Origin: Gentiana macrophylla
Lineage: Eukaryota; Streptophyta; Magnoliopsida; Gentianales; Gentianaceae
Length of the DNA: 64,000 nucleotides
Direction: 5' to 3'
Assembly (NCBI GenBank): GCA_026214975.1
Contig: JAOBSW010000894.1
Location: forward strand, 20,052-84,051
The position numbers were made by a program, and so were the translations under genes. Position 1 is the stretch's first letter; each line of letters starts with the position of its first letter. The notes beneath the pieces are model-generated. The model was not told where the DNA came from, made no database searches, and saw only the letters and a list, made by a program, of their open reading frames with translations. Shown here one piece after another: positions 22,811 through 35,339 of this stretch.

Positions 22811-23713
22811 TGACACTAAACTGATCAAGCAACAAGCTGATCAAACATTTTTTTTTTACTAAAAATTCCCTTGTATTTACGAAATTGTTTAAGTGTTCTT
22901 ACTTCTCAGTTTATCTTCAATCTGAGTTGTAAGTTCGTGTTTTGATTCAGATTTATCTGAGTATTCTGGATTGAAACTGGGTTGTGGTGAAATCATCTGT
23001 GAATCCGGCTTGAGCTTTGCGATTGCACCAAGGCTTGTCTCTGGCATAAGTTCTTATCACAGCCTGAACTTTGTGTTCATATCAGTAAGTTCTCGCATTT
23101 GCTTTTTGCTTTCAAGTTGCTAATTTTCTCTGTGTGCTTGATTTTTAGAACTTGGTTAGAAAAAGAAAAGCAAAGGTTGTATTGTGTTCTATTATATTGA
23201 ATTTTCAGAAACAGAACTGTGTCTGAATCCTAGTGATTATATCACTGTGGAAATCAGGATTCACACACTACAATGTGATCTGAAAAAGTTCAATAAGTTA
23301 GAACAAGTTTATCCATCTTGTATCTTACTTTCAGCATTAAAGATCAGTTGTAATTTGTAAACTGAATATAGTGAAAGCTGTGGATGTGTGGTTGATATTG
23401 ACATATAGGATTGTGTGATATTTTAAGCAACTATTAAAATGAGTGTATGTGATTTGGAATCAAATTAGAAACACACTTAAATCGTTGCATGCTAAATTGA
23501 TATGTTTTAACTCGTTAAAATCCTTAATCGAATTGATCACAAGAACATTAACCTATACACATTGATCCTAGCTAGATCTTCCGCCTAGTTTATTATCAAT
23601 AATAGGTTAATTAATTTGGAAATTCTAAAAAGGCTAATTAAAATTTAAAAAGCCGTAATATCTTTTTCACCCCCCCTCCGCCCTGTAGGATATTGCGCAT
23701 ATACGATCCAACA
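22811..23713 (+). repeat. SIRE-like copia LTR, right copy (element C)
   Basis: About 903 bp, alignable along its full length with 16643-17527 at perhaps 85%. It ends GATCCAACA. The flanking five bases (ATAAC) do not match those left of 16643 (TCCGG), and no polypurine tract precedes it, so the two copies may not belong to one insertion. Confidence 0.75.
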
Positions 23714-26700
23714 ATAACGATATCCAATGGGTCACCCCGTTATACGATGATGATTATTCAAACATTAGATGGATTGGATAAGGATGACCACGTCGAATTT
23801 TAGAAAGGTTGTTTTCAAAATTGTAAGATTTAAGTCACGACTTAATTCTTTAATCATTGCTTGAAAGTAAATTAAATAGTTCATGTTTTGAATATGATTC
23901 AAAAGGTTTAAATTGACTATTTAACAAACGTTGGATTTTCTTTATGAAAGAAAATTGACGACACAATTCTTGTGATTTTTCTTAAGTCTTATGAAGAGTA
24001 AATTAAGAAATATTTACAAGAGCTTGAAGGATTAAAATGGAAAGTTAGGGCATGTGCTTAAATAAGATAACTTATTGAAGTCACTATTTCAGGCGAGCAC
24101 GTTGAGATAAATTTATCTAAACTCAAGTCAACTCTCGGATATATGATATCCTACGAGTGTGATTAAATTAGAAAGATTAAATACAGATTAGAAGGTGAAG
24201 CAAACGCTGTAACACTTACCATATTCTGAATCTAGTAAACTGATAAGGGAACTAAATAAATGTTATTATGTTTCGGTTCTTATGAAGAACATATTTTTAG
24301 CTATACGTTAGGATTTAATGGACAAATTCAATTGTAAGGAATAAATGTTATTTCGATAAGGTTGAACAGTCACTGAATCTTTCATGCTAGATTATTGTCA
24401 CCAAATAGTTGATATGAGTGATGAAATCTCAACTAAACATTTATATGGTTGTTATGCTTGATTTTGTGGTTGTTCTAGATATAGTCTCTATAGAAGGGAA
24501 ACATGTAATCAAACGTCATTCTGATGATGTTGAATCATATTATTATGAATCATGTGGGTTATATGTATCTTATCCAAAGAGGACTAAAATACCCTTTTAT
24601 GAAAATGGTTATAAAATCTAGAAAATTGACTAGAGCCTAAACATATTGATGTTTGTTGGCTTATGACAATTTATACCATAAATGATTGTTCATCTCTCTT
24701 GGACTATTTTAGAAATAGTTGAATGTACTTATTGAAGTACGATAATTCTGAAAGCCTGAAAAGTTTGAGCTAGTACGAATATGAGAAAAATGAAACTTAG
24801 GAATTAATCTTCAATTGGATTGAAATAATTAATAACTGAAGGGTGTTTCAGAAGTCGTCTGAAAAAGAATCATATTCTCCCTAAAAGGATATCATTTTGA
24901 AATGTGCGGTTGGATTGCGGTTCCGAAATGTAAGCGACACTTTATACGATAAAGTTGTGACGTAAGCCATGCAAAGAATCCCTTACCCGTTTTGGGATAG
25001 TGCCATTAATCAAAACACATACTTAACTGAGTTTCAGAGAATAAGGTTGAATAAATTCCATATTAGATATGGAAGGGGATAATGTAGAATCTATCTTAAC
25101 CGATGATTTAAAGTTGTCATAGGCAAAGTCAGAAAGGCTTGGAGCCTAGTACGACATATGCAACTTTGTGGAATGTCTTGGCAAGTACGCTAGATATTGT
25201 CTACTTTCTCGCGGAACAAAATGTTTGTCTCCAAACATGCTGTCTTCAAAATGAGGTATTTCTTTCAAAAGAGATAGTGAGAGTAAGTGAGATCTCAAAA
25301 GAGTTTGAGAGCCACAAGGAGAGATTCAACCATAGGAACGCGAGCAAAGTGATGAGGTGTAGAACACTGTTCAATGCACACAAATGTTCTATAAGTCTGT
25401 GGATAACCTCAAGTCTGAAAAGGCTGTTGGTATGTTCATCTTGAAGTTTGAATATCTCACGACTTATGAAGGAATGCTTGAAAGGCAAGATTGAGAGATA
25501 TGACCAAGAGCCATAATATCTGAATTAGATTCCATCGCTGACAACCAGTTGTGAACCCGTCTATCTTACCAGAGGAATGTCCCCGAAAGGTTGACATGGG
25601 TAGTAATATGATTACCATAAGGCTATAGTGACGGCTGAAGGGTACGGGGTGTAAACCTTGTAATTATCTTTATGTTGCCAGCTAAGCCCAGCTCTATTCA
25701 GACTATACTTGTTATAATTTCGTATCATAGGTATATGATAGTGTTGAAGACGTTGGGCAAACAGCTCGATGTTCATAGACGATAACATGATATATATGCG
25801 AGCCCAAAAGATTTATTTTTGGACTCAAACAAGTTTCTCTAGACAATTTCTTTGTTTGATAATTAAAGGAGTTTGATTTAGTCAAAAGAAGAGATATGCA
25901 CAATGTGCAAGAGGGATGGTGGGAGTGTGTTACGATTCTTGAGTAAGGTATTGGATATATCTCTCGGGAATTATCACCCCATGTCACAGTCAATTAATGT
26001 TTGGTAGTTCAAGGTATTTACGAAAGCACTTGGATTAGCAGTTCTTATTTTTTTGAAATAAGAATCTATAGTGATAGATTTAGCTGATGTAAGTTTATAG
26101 TTTACCTATATAGATGTGATACTATAAGATTTTAGCATAGATCGCGACAGGAGATACAGCTAGCCGGTGTTCTCAAGATGTCAGGACGTTAGTCCTAATG
26201 ATAAGGTGAAAGATGATGCTTATAGAAGGTTTCTTTTGCTACTGCGATAGGAACCATCATAAAAGTGATGCCAGATGTTCATAGTCCATGAAGAGTCATG
26301 AGAAAGTATGAAAGTAAATCTGGTGAATGTCGAGAATATCCTTAAACAAGTTAATGATGGTTTCCTAGTTTATCGAAACATGGAATCGAATAAATATAGA
26401 TATACAGACGTATATCATGAGTCTTATGAAGGCGAGTGGGAGCTACAATCTGGGTTTGCAGTCACTTTGATTAAGTGATACAGTGAGTTAGAAATGTTCT
26501 TAGCAAGAGGTCATTGTGAATTCTACAACTGAGCTAAAACACAGTATTGCCTTGAAGGCATAGCGGGAGCAGTACATAGATCTAGAAGGTTCATTCCTGC
26601 ACCTTGTACGGTTCTTCCACATTTTCTATATAGCTGATATAGTAGTGGATTCATTGCTTGAAGCAAGGACCGGGGTCTCGTCGGAGATTCATGTGTGTTG

Positions 26701-26870
26701 AGGCGGTTCCTTTCGACTTGGTCATTTGGAGCATGATATGAAGATAGTCTGAGTCCCCGCGGATAGCGATTTATTCACGGCTAGGGCTGGTTGCAAGTAT
26801 TGAATGAGATTCTTGTGTTTCAACTTGGTCTTGTGTGTGCGAGTGATTGGTTTTAGGCCAATTGGGAAAT
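23714..26870 (+). pseudogene. Element D: heavily decayed copia internal region
   Basis: No long ORF, but copia pol can still be followed on the plus strand through many stops. Around 24680-24790 there is a match to the integrase core after the first Asp (MYLLKYDNSESLKS). Around 24900-25000 there is a GVSERRN-type region and a LP-FWG-like region, and at 25055-25080 a PYxIWKG motif. The last 500 bases look like an eroded RNase H. The region ends GGCCAATTGGGAAAT, a degraded polypurine tract, directly before the LTR at 26871. This is an old insertion with perhaps dozens of lesions; boundaries of gag are not visible. Confidence 0.65.
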
Positions 26871-28015
26871 TGTTGAAATAGTGTCCTAAACCCAATCGGG
26901 TTGGACCGGGTCGGATCATTTCTACTATTCCTTTATGATTATACATATATAATAAATGGCTTTTCTGTTGTCATATATTTGTTCTTTTAAAGAAACAATT
27001 ATGAATTGTTATATGATAACATCCTTAGTATTAAACTGTGATAGAGAAACAATGATAGGCGATTACGGTTGATGAGATCTCTAATCACTTTAATAAGTTT
27101 GATACTTAAATGTCTCTAGGCTTATGTATTATTAAACAAGGCATTGATACTACAAACCGGCTAGCACGTATTAGATGTCTTCTGTCTTTAAGGGCAGGGA
27201 TAGATCTCGTCTATATAAGTGTAAAGACACTTGGACTGTACGTGGACATGTATTAGAGAGTGCGTACGTTAGACTGACCGACTTACACTGTTAAGTGACA
27301 CACTATGTTACGGTTGTGTAATTATCCTTAGGACCGGAGTCTATATGGCATCACGGTGTGTATTTTCATGCTTTGACATCATTGAGGTTTCTCTTAGCCA
27401 TGGGGCGATCATGCGGTAGTGATTGTGTGTGATACTGAAGCATGCGGAGTATACATGTTTGGTCGTCCGGGAATTGAGTACCTTATGAGTATGAGTGAAT
27501 ATCCGAATGGGCCTTCCCATAAGGAATGTCTAGTTCTCATGAATCTTTGCAAAGTGAGAGTAAATGAGTTATTCTGAGAGAGCCTGATATCCAGATTATG
27601 GGATACGATCAAGATACGATCGTATGGATATTATTACAACGATAGGATTCTATTTACACGCTAACCGAGCACATGAAAGGTAGTAGTCATTGCGTATTGA
27701 CTCTTCCGATGATTGGGGGTCATGGACGTGTTGCTAGACGCTATCCGTGATCGTTAGATGTGAAGGGAATTTTCGTAATTGCGCCTTATGTCTACGGCCA
27801 ACATATTCGAAAGCCTATCGGGTCACACACATATGAAATCAAGTCGGATTAAAATGTGGTTATAGTTGATAACCAAATAAGGAAAGAATTTATTTCATAC
27901 TAGAAAGGTTATAGTGGTAAATTAATATGGTGATATTTATTTATTATGAATAAATATAATACAAGATATTAATTATGTTGATTAATTAAATATGTATATA
28001 GATACATATATTTCG
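26871..28015 (+). repeat. Element D 3' LTR, first part
   Basis: Begins TGTTGAAATAGTGTCC, a common start of plant copia LTRs, right after the degraded polypurine tract. It is broken at 28015 by element E and resumes at 39723. Confidence 0.7.
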
Positions 28016-28465
28016 TGATAGGGATATTCATAATAATGACTCAGGACTGTCGCTCCGATCGCCGGGATACCGGTGAGCACATGTCGGACCGGCATTTCGC
28101 TTCAGAGTAAAAGAAGGGCGACAACCCGGGACAATCCGCCGCATGTGGTGCCCTCCCAAGTTCGAGTCGCCCGGCTCTCATTGGTGATTGAGCATTCGAT
28201 ATGTATTCGCATCACCGATGTCCTTTATCGTAATTATCTAACAATGTATAACATTTTCCCTATAAATAGCGCCATATGTGACCCTCCAAAGGGGGGACGA
28301 AAAAATCAATAAAAAGAGAAGGCAAAGCCAAATTCTCCCATTCCTTTTCTTGCGTTACACGGTACCACCACCGGAGCATCCAGCTCCCCGATCCACACCA
28401 GTACAACAGCCAGATATCCACCGTAATACCACCCTGAACAACCTGAGATAATTTCAACGTTATCA
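28016..28465 (+). repeat. Element E 5' LTR
   Basis: Begins TGATAGGGATATTC, ends ACGTTATCA, and carries a TATAAATA box at 28261-28268. It differs from the 3' LTR mostly by small indels. Confidence 0.93.
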
Positions 28466-29219
28466 GTTGGCTCCGTTACCGGGAAAATTCCCTCTTTAGC
28501 CAATCTACAGATCTCATAACCACCGTGGATAAGGCTCCTTTTTCCCGGATCATCTTCAACACTCCTCAACAGGAAGCTTCAATTCTTCAGGCAACTGCAT
28601 TGACACGTCCGGTTCAACATCGAAATAACATCACTACAAGGTAACCTCCTCGACTGCTCGTAATCACGAGTGCGTTTGAATCATCACCTCTCTCGTGGTT
28701 TCGATAGAAATTCATCGAGTTGGCATCGAGGTTTCCTTGCCGGAGCTGCGTCTCAAAACTTTCATTTTACGCTTTGGATAGTTGCTCAATCACGGATAAA
28801 GTTAAAGCACGCGTGAAACTGTCGAGTGTGCTCCCAAGAAAATAAAGCATTCAGAATTTATGCATCAAAGAGAATGGCAAGAATCACGCCCGTTGCTCAG
28901 ATTTTAATAAAGCATAGTTTCAGAGGTCGTTGCATGATATCCTGAGTCCTCGCACAGTTAGTCGAAGACAAGGATCAGCGTGCTACTTTATAGGATATTG
29001 GGAATCCAGGGGCTTCACGTTTGAGAGATCGCAGTTGTCCCCCAAAATTCCAACATCCGTACATCGACCGTGGAAAATCCAATGATACTTCGCCATCGAA
29101 TATCCTCGCACGCCACCCCGATGAATTGTCAAACAGTATAGGGTTGGTGAGTGTCAGAGCAGCTGAGAGTCAGAATATTATTTGACTTCTCGTACAACTA
29201 CCCAGTCAGAGTTGGACAG
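28466..29219 (+). other. Element E primer site and leader
   Basis: The first bases read GTTGGCTCCGTTACCGGGAA, close to the TGGCGCCGTTGCCGGGGA primer site (tRNA-Asp type) of many plant gypsy elements. The rest is an untranslated leader of about 730 bp. Confidence 0.75.
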
Positions 29220-31198
29220 ATGGCAGGGACGAAAGAGAAAGTCCACGTTCCACCTACCCCAGGAAAAGGACCTGCAAGGGACCCTCACCGATATAGTGAG
29301 GCGGATCCCGCTCTGGGAAACCCCACCGCAGAATGGGGTAACGCGCAGAAAGAGACGGACGCCAGAAATATAATAAATCGAAGAAGGTCTAATTCTGGGA
29401 ATGACACGGGGAATTCGACATCGGTTCACTCGAGAGGCAGTGTGAGAAAAACAGGCGAACCTCAAACAAAGATAAGGGCAAAGAGCGGCTGTTCAAAAAC
29501 CCAAAGGGCAGAAGAGACCCCAGGGGCGGATTCACCACAGGCAAAGGCGGCTATAGCATACGCAGAATACGTGAAACAGATGTATGCAGCTAACCTGCGT
29601 TTGGCCGCGTGTAACTTACCCCTTATCGCTATTGAGGAACAGATTCATGTTCCCCCGGATCATAGAGAAACGGCCCCCATAAAAGTGCGACCAGCCCGAG
29701 CACCTGGAACAGCGAGGGAAGAGCCGGAAGGAAGCGTATATTTCGTCGCCAGGCGTAAAAGAAAACTTATGCCGAAAAAGTGGCGAGAAAGCGTCAGTCC
29801 TGGAACGATTAAGGCACATCGAGAAAAAAGCTGTGCATCAACGGTTAGGTCCACCCGCCTCCGAGAAAAATGCCGCATCACCTCATGAGGGCAGGGATCC
29901 CCACGATGCGAGGCTCATCATAGACAAGAAAAGAGCAGGACAAGACATGGAGTCGGCATATTACGCGGACTCGGACGATGTCGTCAGAAGGAAAATGGTA
30001 CCCGCCAGAAGCGCCGCGCCGGCGGGGGACGACCGAATGGAGAGGATGGAAAGAGAAATTTCCGAGTTAAAGAAATCCAGGCCCGATGGGAAACCAGAGC
30101 CGACCCAAGGAATCGACATTCTCTCAAGCGAAATACTGGAGTCACTACCTCCAGGCATGCATATAATACTCGCAATACGCCTATTACAAGGAACTACATG
30201 CCCGTTGGAATGGATAGCCGCTTTCAGAGCCGAACACTCTAGCCACATCAAACAAATCGGCATGGTGTGTGGCATTCGTAGGAAGCATGCAGGACCGAGC
30301 CGCTGCTTGGCTCAGAAGCCTACCCCGCGGCTCAATTAAAAGTTGGGAGGAGCTAAGGATAAAGTTTCTAAAAGAATTTGAGATGGCAGAGCGGCCTAAG
30401 AAAACCATTGAGGATCTCTACGAAATACGACAGGGAGATGGAGAATCCTGCAAAAGCTACCACGATCGATTAGTTAGAGTATATGAACAAACAAAAAACC
30501 TACCTGAGAACGAGGTTCAGAGGGGTTTTCTGAACGGTATCGCCAAGGGCCCTATGAAAATACACTTCGCCATGAGTCCCCCCTCAAATCTACGCGATCT
30601 CCTCAATCAAGCCCGCATCTTTGGGCTGAAGGAGGCGGTTCCCTCGTCTTCCGGAAAAGGAAAAAGTCGGAATGAGTCCAGGCACTCGGGTGAGGAGAAT
30701 AGGGACGAGCCCAAGAAAGATCGGAAGGATAATCGAACGAGAGGGAAAAATCGAGATAGGGAAGTCAGAAAACCGTTCAAGTTTGACGAGTCTGATTTTG
30801 TCCCCATCAACGCAAGCCTATCTGAAATACTATTTGAGATCAAGGACAGGGTTGAGCGGCCAAGACCTATAAGGTCCGATCCATGTTCGAGAGACGATAC
30901 CAAGTACTGCGATTTCCATGAGGATCACGGACACCTCACCGACGAGTGCTTCACACTGAGAAGGATCATCGACAAAATGATAAGAAACAGGGAATTAGAC
31001 AAATACAATAAAAATGGTCGCGGAGGCAAGGATGACAGGGGGCCTCGAAGATACCGAAATGAGATTAAGGTAATCATAGAGGAATTCCCCAGCAACCATC
31101 TCATCAAGAGTCAGATTAACGCGATCAATGTCAGGGGTAGGGAGAAACCGGTCATCCCGGCTCCCGATTTAACAGGCGATAATGTTCACCAGGAGTGA
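29220..31198 (+). pseudogene. Element E gag
   Basis: The natural start is probably ATG 29220 (MAGTKEKVHVPPTPGKG). Three overlapping frames (to 29888; 29833-30339; 30269-31198) give one Gag broken by two frameshifts. The N-terminal third is charged and low-complexity. The retrotransposon Gag capsid domain spans about 30070-30640, with AAAWLRSLPRGSIKSWEELR and YEIRQGDGESCKSYHDRLVR. A basic linker is followed by an atypical zinc-knuckle-like motif (CDFHEDHGHLTDEC) at about 30910-30950, as usual in Tat Gag. It would form the particle. Protease overlaps the end in another frame. Confidence 0.87.
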
Positions 31199-31697
31199 GT
31201 TAGCGGGCCCACCAGGGGCAATGGAGCTGCCGATTGTGATACAGGTCGGGATCAACGATTTCGGGGTTAATCGAGTACTCTTGGATACGGGGGCCGCACG
31301 CGACATCATCTACTTGGAAACATTGAAACAGCTCAAGATCGGTATATCCAAACTGAAGCCTTATTTGGGAATGCTGGAGGGATTCTCCAATGATAAAGTA
31401 TCCGTCCTAGGCGTCATCGACTTGGAAGTAGAGATCGGCGATCACCCACCATACCGCAAAGAAAAAATAAACTTTCTAGTGGTCGATCTGCATTCCCACT
31501 ATACCGCAATCCTCGGAGTCCCCTCTCAGAGAAAATTTCAAATGATTGTTTCGATCCCTCACCAAAGGACGAAATTTACACCGACGGAAGGATCGGTGGC
31601 CGTCGGCAGCCGCAAACTCGCTAAACCATGTCACTATAAATCGAAGCGATTACCCTGCCAGGGGCATGGGCAAAAGACCCCAGGGGGAGACGTCTGA
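31182..31697 (+). pseudogene. Element E aspartic protease
   Basis: Active site LLDTGAARDIIY near 31275-31310, followed by LGMLEGFSNDKVSVLGVIDL and HYTAILGVPSQRKF, typical of gypsy-type retropepsins. It overlaps gag by 17 bases in a different frame and continues in a third frame (31546-31893). It would cut the polyprotein. The active site looks intact, but no single frame links it to gag or reverse transcriptase. Confidence 0.85.
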
Positions 31698-31902
31698 GCC
31701 AGCATCTAGAAGGATCCGCATTGACACTATCGAGGCGACGAAAGCTCGAGGCGAGCCACGCCCCGGTAATGATGACGCCCCAGTCGAATCCAAGACGGTC
31801 ATCTGCGACACCCTTCAGGTCAGAGACGAGTCAGACTTCACCGCCGAGGACGAGTTGGTGGAGGTAATCGTTAATGAGAAATACCCCGACTAGAGGATAA
31901 AA

Positions 31903-33337
31903 GTGGGCGCTCAGATGAGTGAAGAGGAAAGAGAAAAGCTGCTCCTGAGGTTAAAAGAGAACTTGGATGCGTTCGCCTGGGTAGTCACAGATATGAGAGG
32001 CGTGGAACCCGAGATAGCGATGCATCAACTGAACGTGAATCCAGGCTTCAAACCCATCCAACAGAAAGCTCGACAGTTCTCCAAAGAGAAAGAGGACGCC
32101 ATCAAGGTAGAGGTGAGCAAGCTAATTGACGCGGGAATTATCCGAGAGCTTCAGTACCCAACTTGGCTGGCCAATGTGGTGATGGTAAAAAAGCATAATG
32201 GAAAATGGCGATGTAAGCGCCGACTTTACCGACCGAACAAGGCTTGTCCTAAGGATCCTTATGAGTCGCCCGTGAATCGATGTAATGGTCGACCGAATAG
32301 CCGGATTCAAATGTTAAGCTTCTGGACGCTGCGTACTCAGGCTATCACCAAGTGATGATGTCCAAATGAGGAAAAAGAATTGACATTTTTTCCGAGTCGC
32401 AGCGGAATGTACTATTACGGGATGATGTCGTTTGGTTTAAAGAATGCTGGATCCACATACCAAAGGATGGTCAACAAAGTATTCAGCTCCCAAATCGGTA
32501 GGAATATGGAAGCTTACATCGACGACATGGTGGTCAAATCTTCCACCGCCGCCATCCGCCGACCTTCGTGAGACTTTCAATAACGCCAAGGCCCATTCTA
32601 TGAAACTCAACCCCGCGAAATGCACCTTCGGAGTCCAAGCCGGGAAATTCCTAGGTTTCATGGTAACTCAGAGGGGGATCGAGGCAAACCCTGAGAAAAT
32701 TCAGGCGCTGACTAACATGGAGGAGCCGAGATGTGTGAAAGAGGTTCAAAGACTAAACGGCAGAATCATCGCATTAGGAAGGTTCGTCTCCAGATCCGCA
32801 GACAAGTGCCTCCCTTTCTTTAAAATTCTCAAGGGGAACAAGACCTTTGAGTGGACAGAAGAATGCTCCCATGCCTTCAAAGCAGTCAAAGAATATCTAG
32901 CAAGCCCTCCGCTGCTAGTTAGCCCGGCATTAGGGGACGAACTCTTTTTGTATTTGGCCGCTTCGGACCGGGCCGTTGCAGCTGTTCTTGTCAAGGAGGA
33001 TGGGACCCTCCAAAAGCCCGTTTATTTTGTATCAAAGGCCCTCAGTCCCTTTGAGAGCCGCTATCTTAATGCAGAAAAGTTAGCCTACTCGCTTGTTGTT
33101 GCTGCCCGAAAACTCCGGGCCTATTTTTCTTCACACTCAATCATGGTCCTAACAAATAGTCCTTTACGACAGTTATTGCACAAACCAGACCTCTCGGGCA
33201 GAATGCTACGCTGGGCCATAGAACTGACCGAATTCGACGTTCGGTATGAACCCAGAAAGGCTATCAAGGCCCAAGCTCTGGCAGATTTTATTGTTGAAAC
33301 TAGCTTCACGGAGGAAGGACCCACCAGGCAAACCTAG
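31903..33337 (+). pseudogene. Element E reverse transcriptase and first RNase H
   Basis: Pieces in order: 31903-32355 (DAFAWVVTDMRGVEPEIAMH and WLANVVMVKKHNGKWR, then frameshift); 32380-32571 with GMMSFGLKNAGSTYQRMVN and the catalytic box AYIDDMVVKS; and 32444-33337 with MKLNPAKCTFGVQAGKFLGF, NGRIIALGRFVSRSADKCLP, the connection region, and RNase H motifs YLAASDRAVAAVLVKEDG and FESRYLNAEKLAYSLVVAAR. The catalytic Asp pair is present. Frameshifts near 32220 and 32570 break the protein. It would make cDNA from element RNA. Confidence 0.9.
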
Positions 33338-33399
33338 TTCGCGAGTGTCGACAAATCGAACACCCCAATAGAGGTCGAGCGAATAGACCCACCTCACTT

Positions 33400-33780
33400 T
33401 GGCAGATGTACGTCGACGGGGCCGCGAGCCGAAATGGTTGTGGCGCTGGGATAATACTTCTGGAGCCGGGCTCATCCGAAGAGATTGAAAAAACCTTGCG
33501 GTTCAATTTCACCGCATCCAACAATCAGGCCGAATATGAAGCGATCATCATCCGGGTTGGAGTCGGGCAAGATCTATGAGCGCCGAAAGCCTAGAGGTGT
33601 TTTGCGACTCACAAGTAATAGTGTGCCAAATAAATGGCAAGTTTGAAGCAAGAGACGAGATACTCAAGAAGTATCTCAACCTCGTCGTAATGCTCGTGAG
33701 CGCTTTCAAATATTGTGAATTCAAGGGCATACGCGAGAAGAATGAGCGGGCGGATTACTCCGTCCAAGCTCATGTCTAAA
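33400..33780 (+). pseudogene. Element E second RNase H (archaeal-type)
   Basis: After the usual RNase H lies a second domain: MYVDGAASRNGCGAGIILL, then NFTASNNQAEYEAIIIRV, VFCDSQVIVCQINGKFEARD and a final KNERADYSVQA-like segment. These carry the D-E-D-D pattern of an RNase H fold (the last normally ADALS-like, here changed to ADYSV). A second, archaeal-type RNase H in this position is a known feature of Tat-lineage plant elements. It is broken by a stop/frameshift near 33578. Confidence 0.8.
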
Positions 33781-33799
33781 GACGATTCAAGAACCCCGC

Positions 33800-35089
33800 G
33801 ATCATGTTCGAGTACTGGAGGAGCCCGCCGTCAACCGGGACGAAATCATGGACATCCAACCATCAACCCCGCCCCTGGATAGACGAGATAAAAGCGTACA
33901 TAGAAAACGGGTATCAGGAGAGGACGCCAAAGAGGCTCAAGCCTTGAGAAAAGTGGTCGCACGGTACACCATACTAAATGGAATTTTATACCGGCGGTCA
34001 TTCTCGAAACCGCTATAACGGTGTGTTCGGCGAGATGAGATACGGGGAATCCTCACAGAGTCGCACCAAGGAGTGTGCGGCGGCCACCCCTCGGCCGTAC
34101 TCGCTCGAAGAAGGTGCTTGTTGGCGAGGATACTCATGGCGAAACTTGCGGAAGACGCCGAAAGATATGCAAAGGGTTGCGATAAGTGCCAACGCTTCGC
34201 AGATATTCCCGACTACCTTCGGTAGAAGCGAGCATAGTCACCGCGGCCTGGCCTTTCGACATGTGGGCCATCGACCTCATCGCCCACTAAAAAAGGCGAT
34301 CAGGATGCGAATACGTGGTCGTCGCCGTGGATTACTTCACAAAATGGATTGAGGCTAAAGCGCTCGTGAAAATATGCTCCAGCGATATCATATATTTCTT
34401 CTTGGACCAATCGGACAAGATTCGAGTCCCACGAGCTATCGTATCCGATCACGGGCCACAATTTAGGGACGAGTTCGAAAACTTCGCCAGAGCACAACGT
34501 CAAGCATTGGCGATCCTCGGTATGCTATCCTGTGGAAACGGAAAGCGGAGAATGCCAACAAGCGTGTATCGAAAGTAATCAAAAAGAGCCTAGATGATAA
34601 AGTAGGCAAGTGGGTGGATTATCGCCGAAGCCCTCTCGGGCATCTGCGAACAACTCGAAAGCAACAACAGGGAACCCGTTGCTCGCTAACATACGGCCCG
34701 AGGCAATGGCACCGTAGAAATGGCACTCCCAAGCATTAGGGTCTCTCACTTTGACGGCCAAGAACGTGATTAATCGACAAATCGAATTGGATTTAGCGGA
34801 GGAAAAACGTTTGAAAGCCCGGGCCCAACTGGTCAATTACAAACAAGCCGCCAAGAGATACCATGACCAGCATATCCGAGATCACTCGCTTGCAGTGGGG
34901 GATTTCGTTCTCCGAAAACGACAAGCCACAGGCCAAAAAACAGACAAAGGAAAGCTGGTTGAAAACTGGGAAGGTCCTTGGCGAATATCAAGAATTGTCA
35001 AAAAGGGAACCTACATTCTCGCAGACAAGGAGGGCCACGAATTCAACAGGCCCTGGCACGCTGACAACCTAAAGAGATATTACATGTAA
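33800..35089 (+). pseudogene. Element E integrase
   Basis: The zinc-binding N-terminus is scrambled (33900-34200). The core is visible at 34315-34500: a DYFTKWIEAKAL motif after the first Asp region and VPRAIVSDHGPQFRDEF around the second Asp. The region of the catalytic Glu is frameshifted near 34520-34560. The C-terminal part is clean (34751-35089): LAEEKRLKARAQLVNYKQAA, HDQHIRDHSLAVGDFVLRK, ENWEGPWRISRIVKKGTYIL and a final HADNLKRYY. It would insert cDNA into the genome. Several indels make this copy inactive as read. Confidence 0.87.
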
Positions 35090-35339
35090 GACCAGTGGCC
35101 TCAGTTTTCTTATTTTTATTTTCCATGACGAAATAATGATTAGAATAAGAGCATCAAACCTCTTTCATCTCTTATTTAGTACAAATGAATTTTCGTCTCA
35201 AACAAGTGAAACAGAGTGGTCAAAATTTCAAAATTCGAAATTCATTAAAGAAAAATTTGTACAAAGAGGGAAATTCTCCCAAAAAAAAAAAGGTCTATTG
35301 TTATTATTATGCGTCGGGAGCTGGGGCCGCTATATATAC

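Noticed and set aside
24418..24621. 67-codon ORF as a gene
   Set aside because: It lies within the decayed copia element D and has no independent support.
29151..29219. Gag start of element E at 29151
   Set aside because: The codon is GTG; ATG 29220 is in frame and more likely.
29178..30903. Minus-strand ORFs opposite gag of element E
   Set aside because: Shadows of gag with no recognisable motif.
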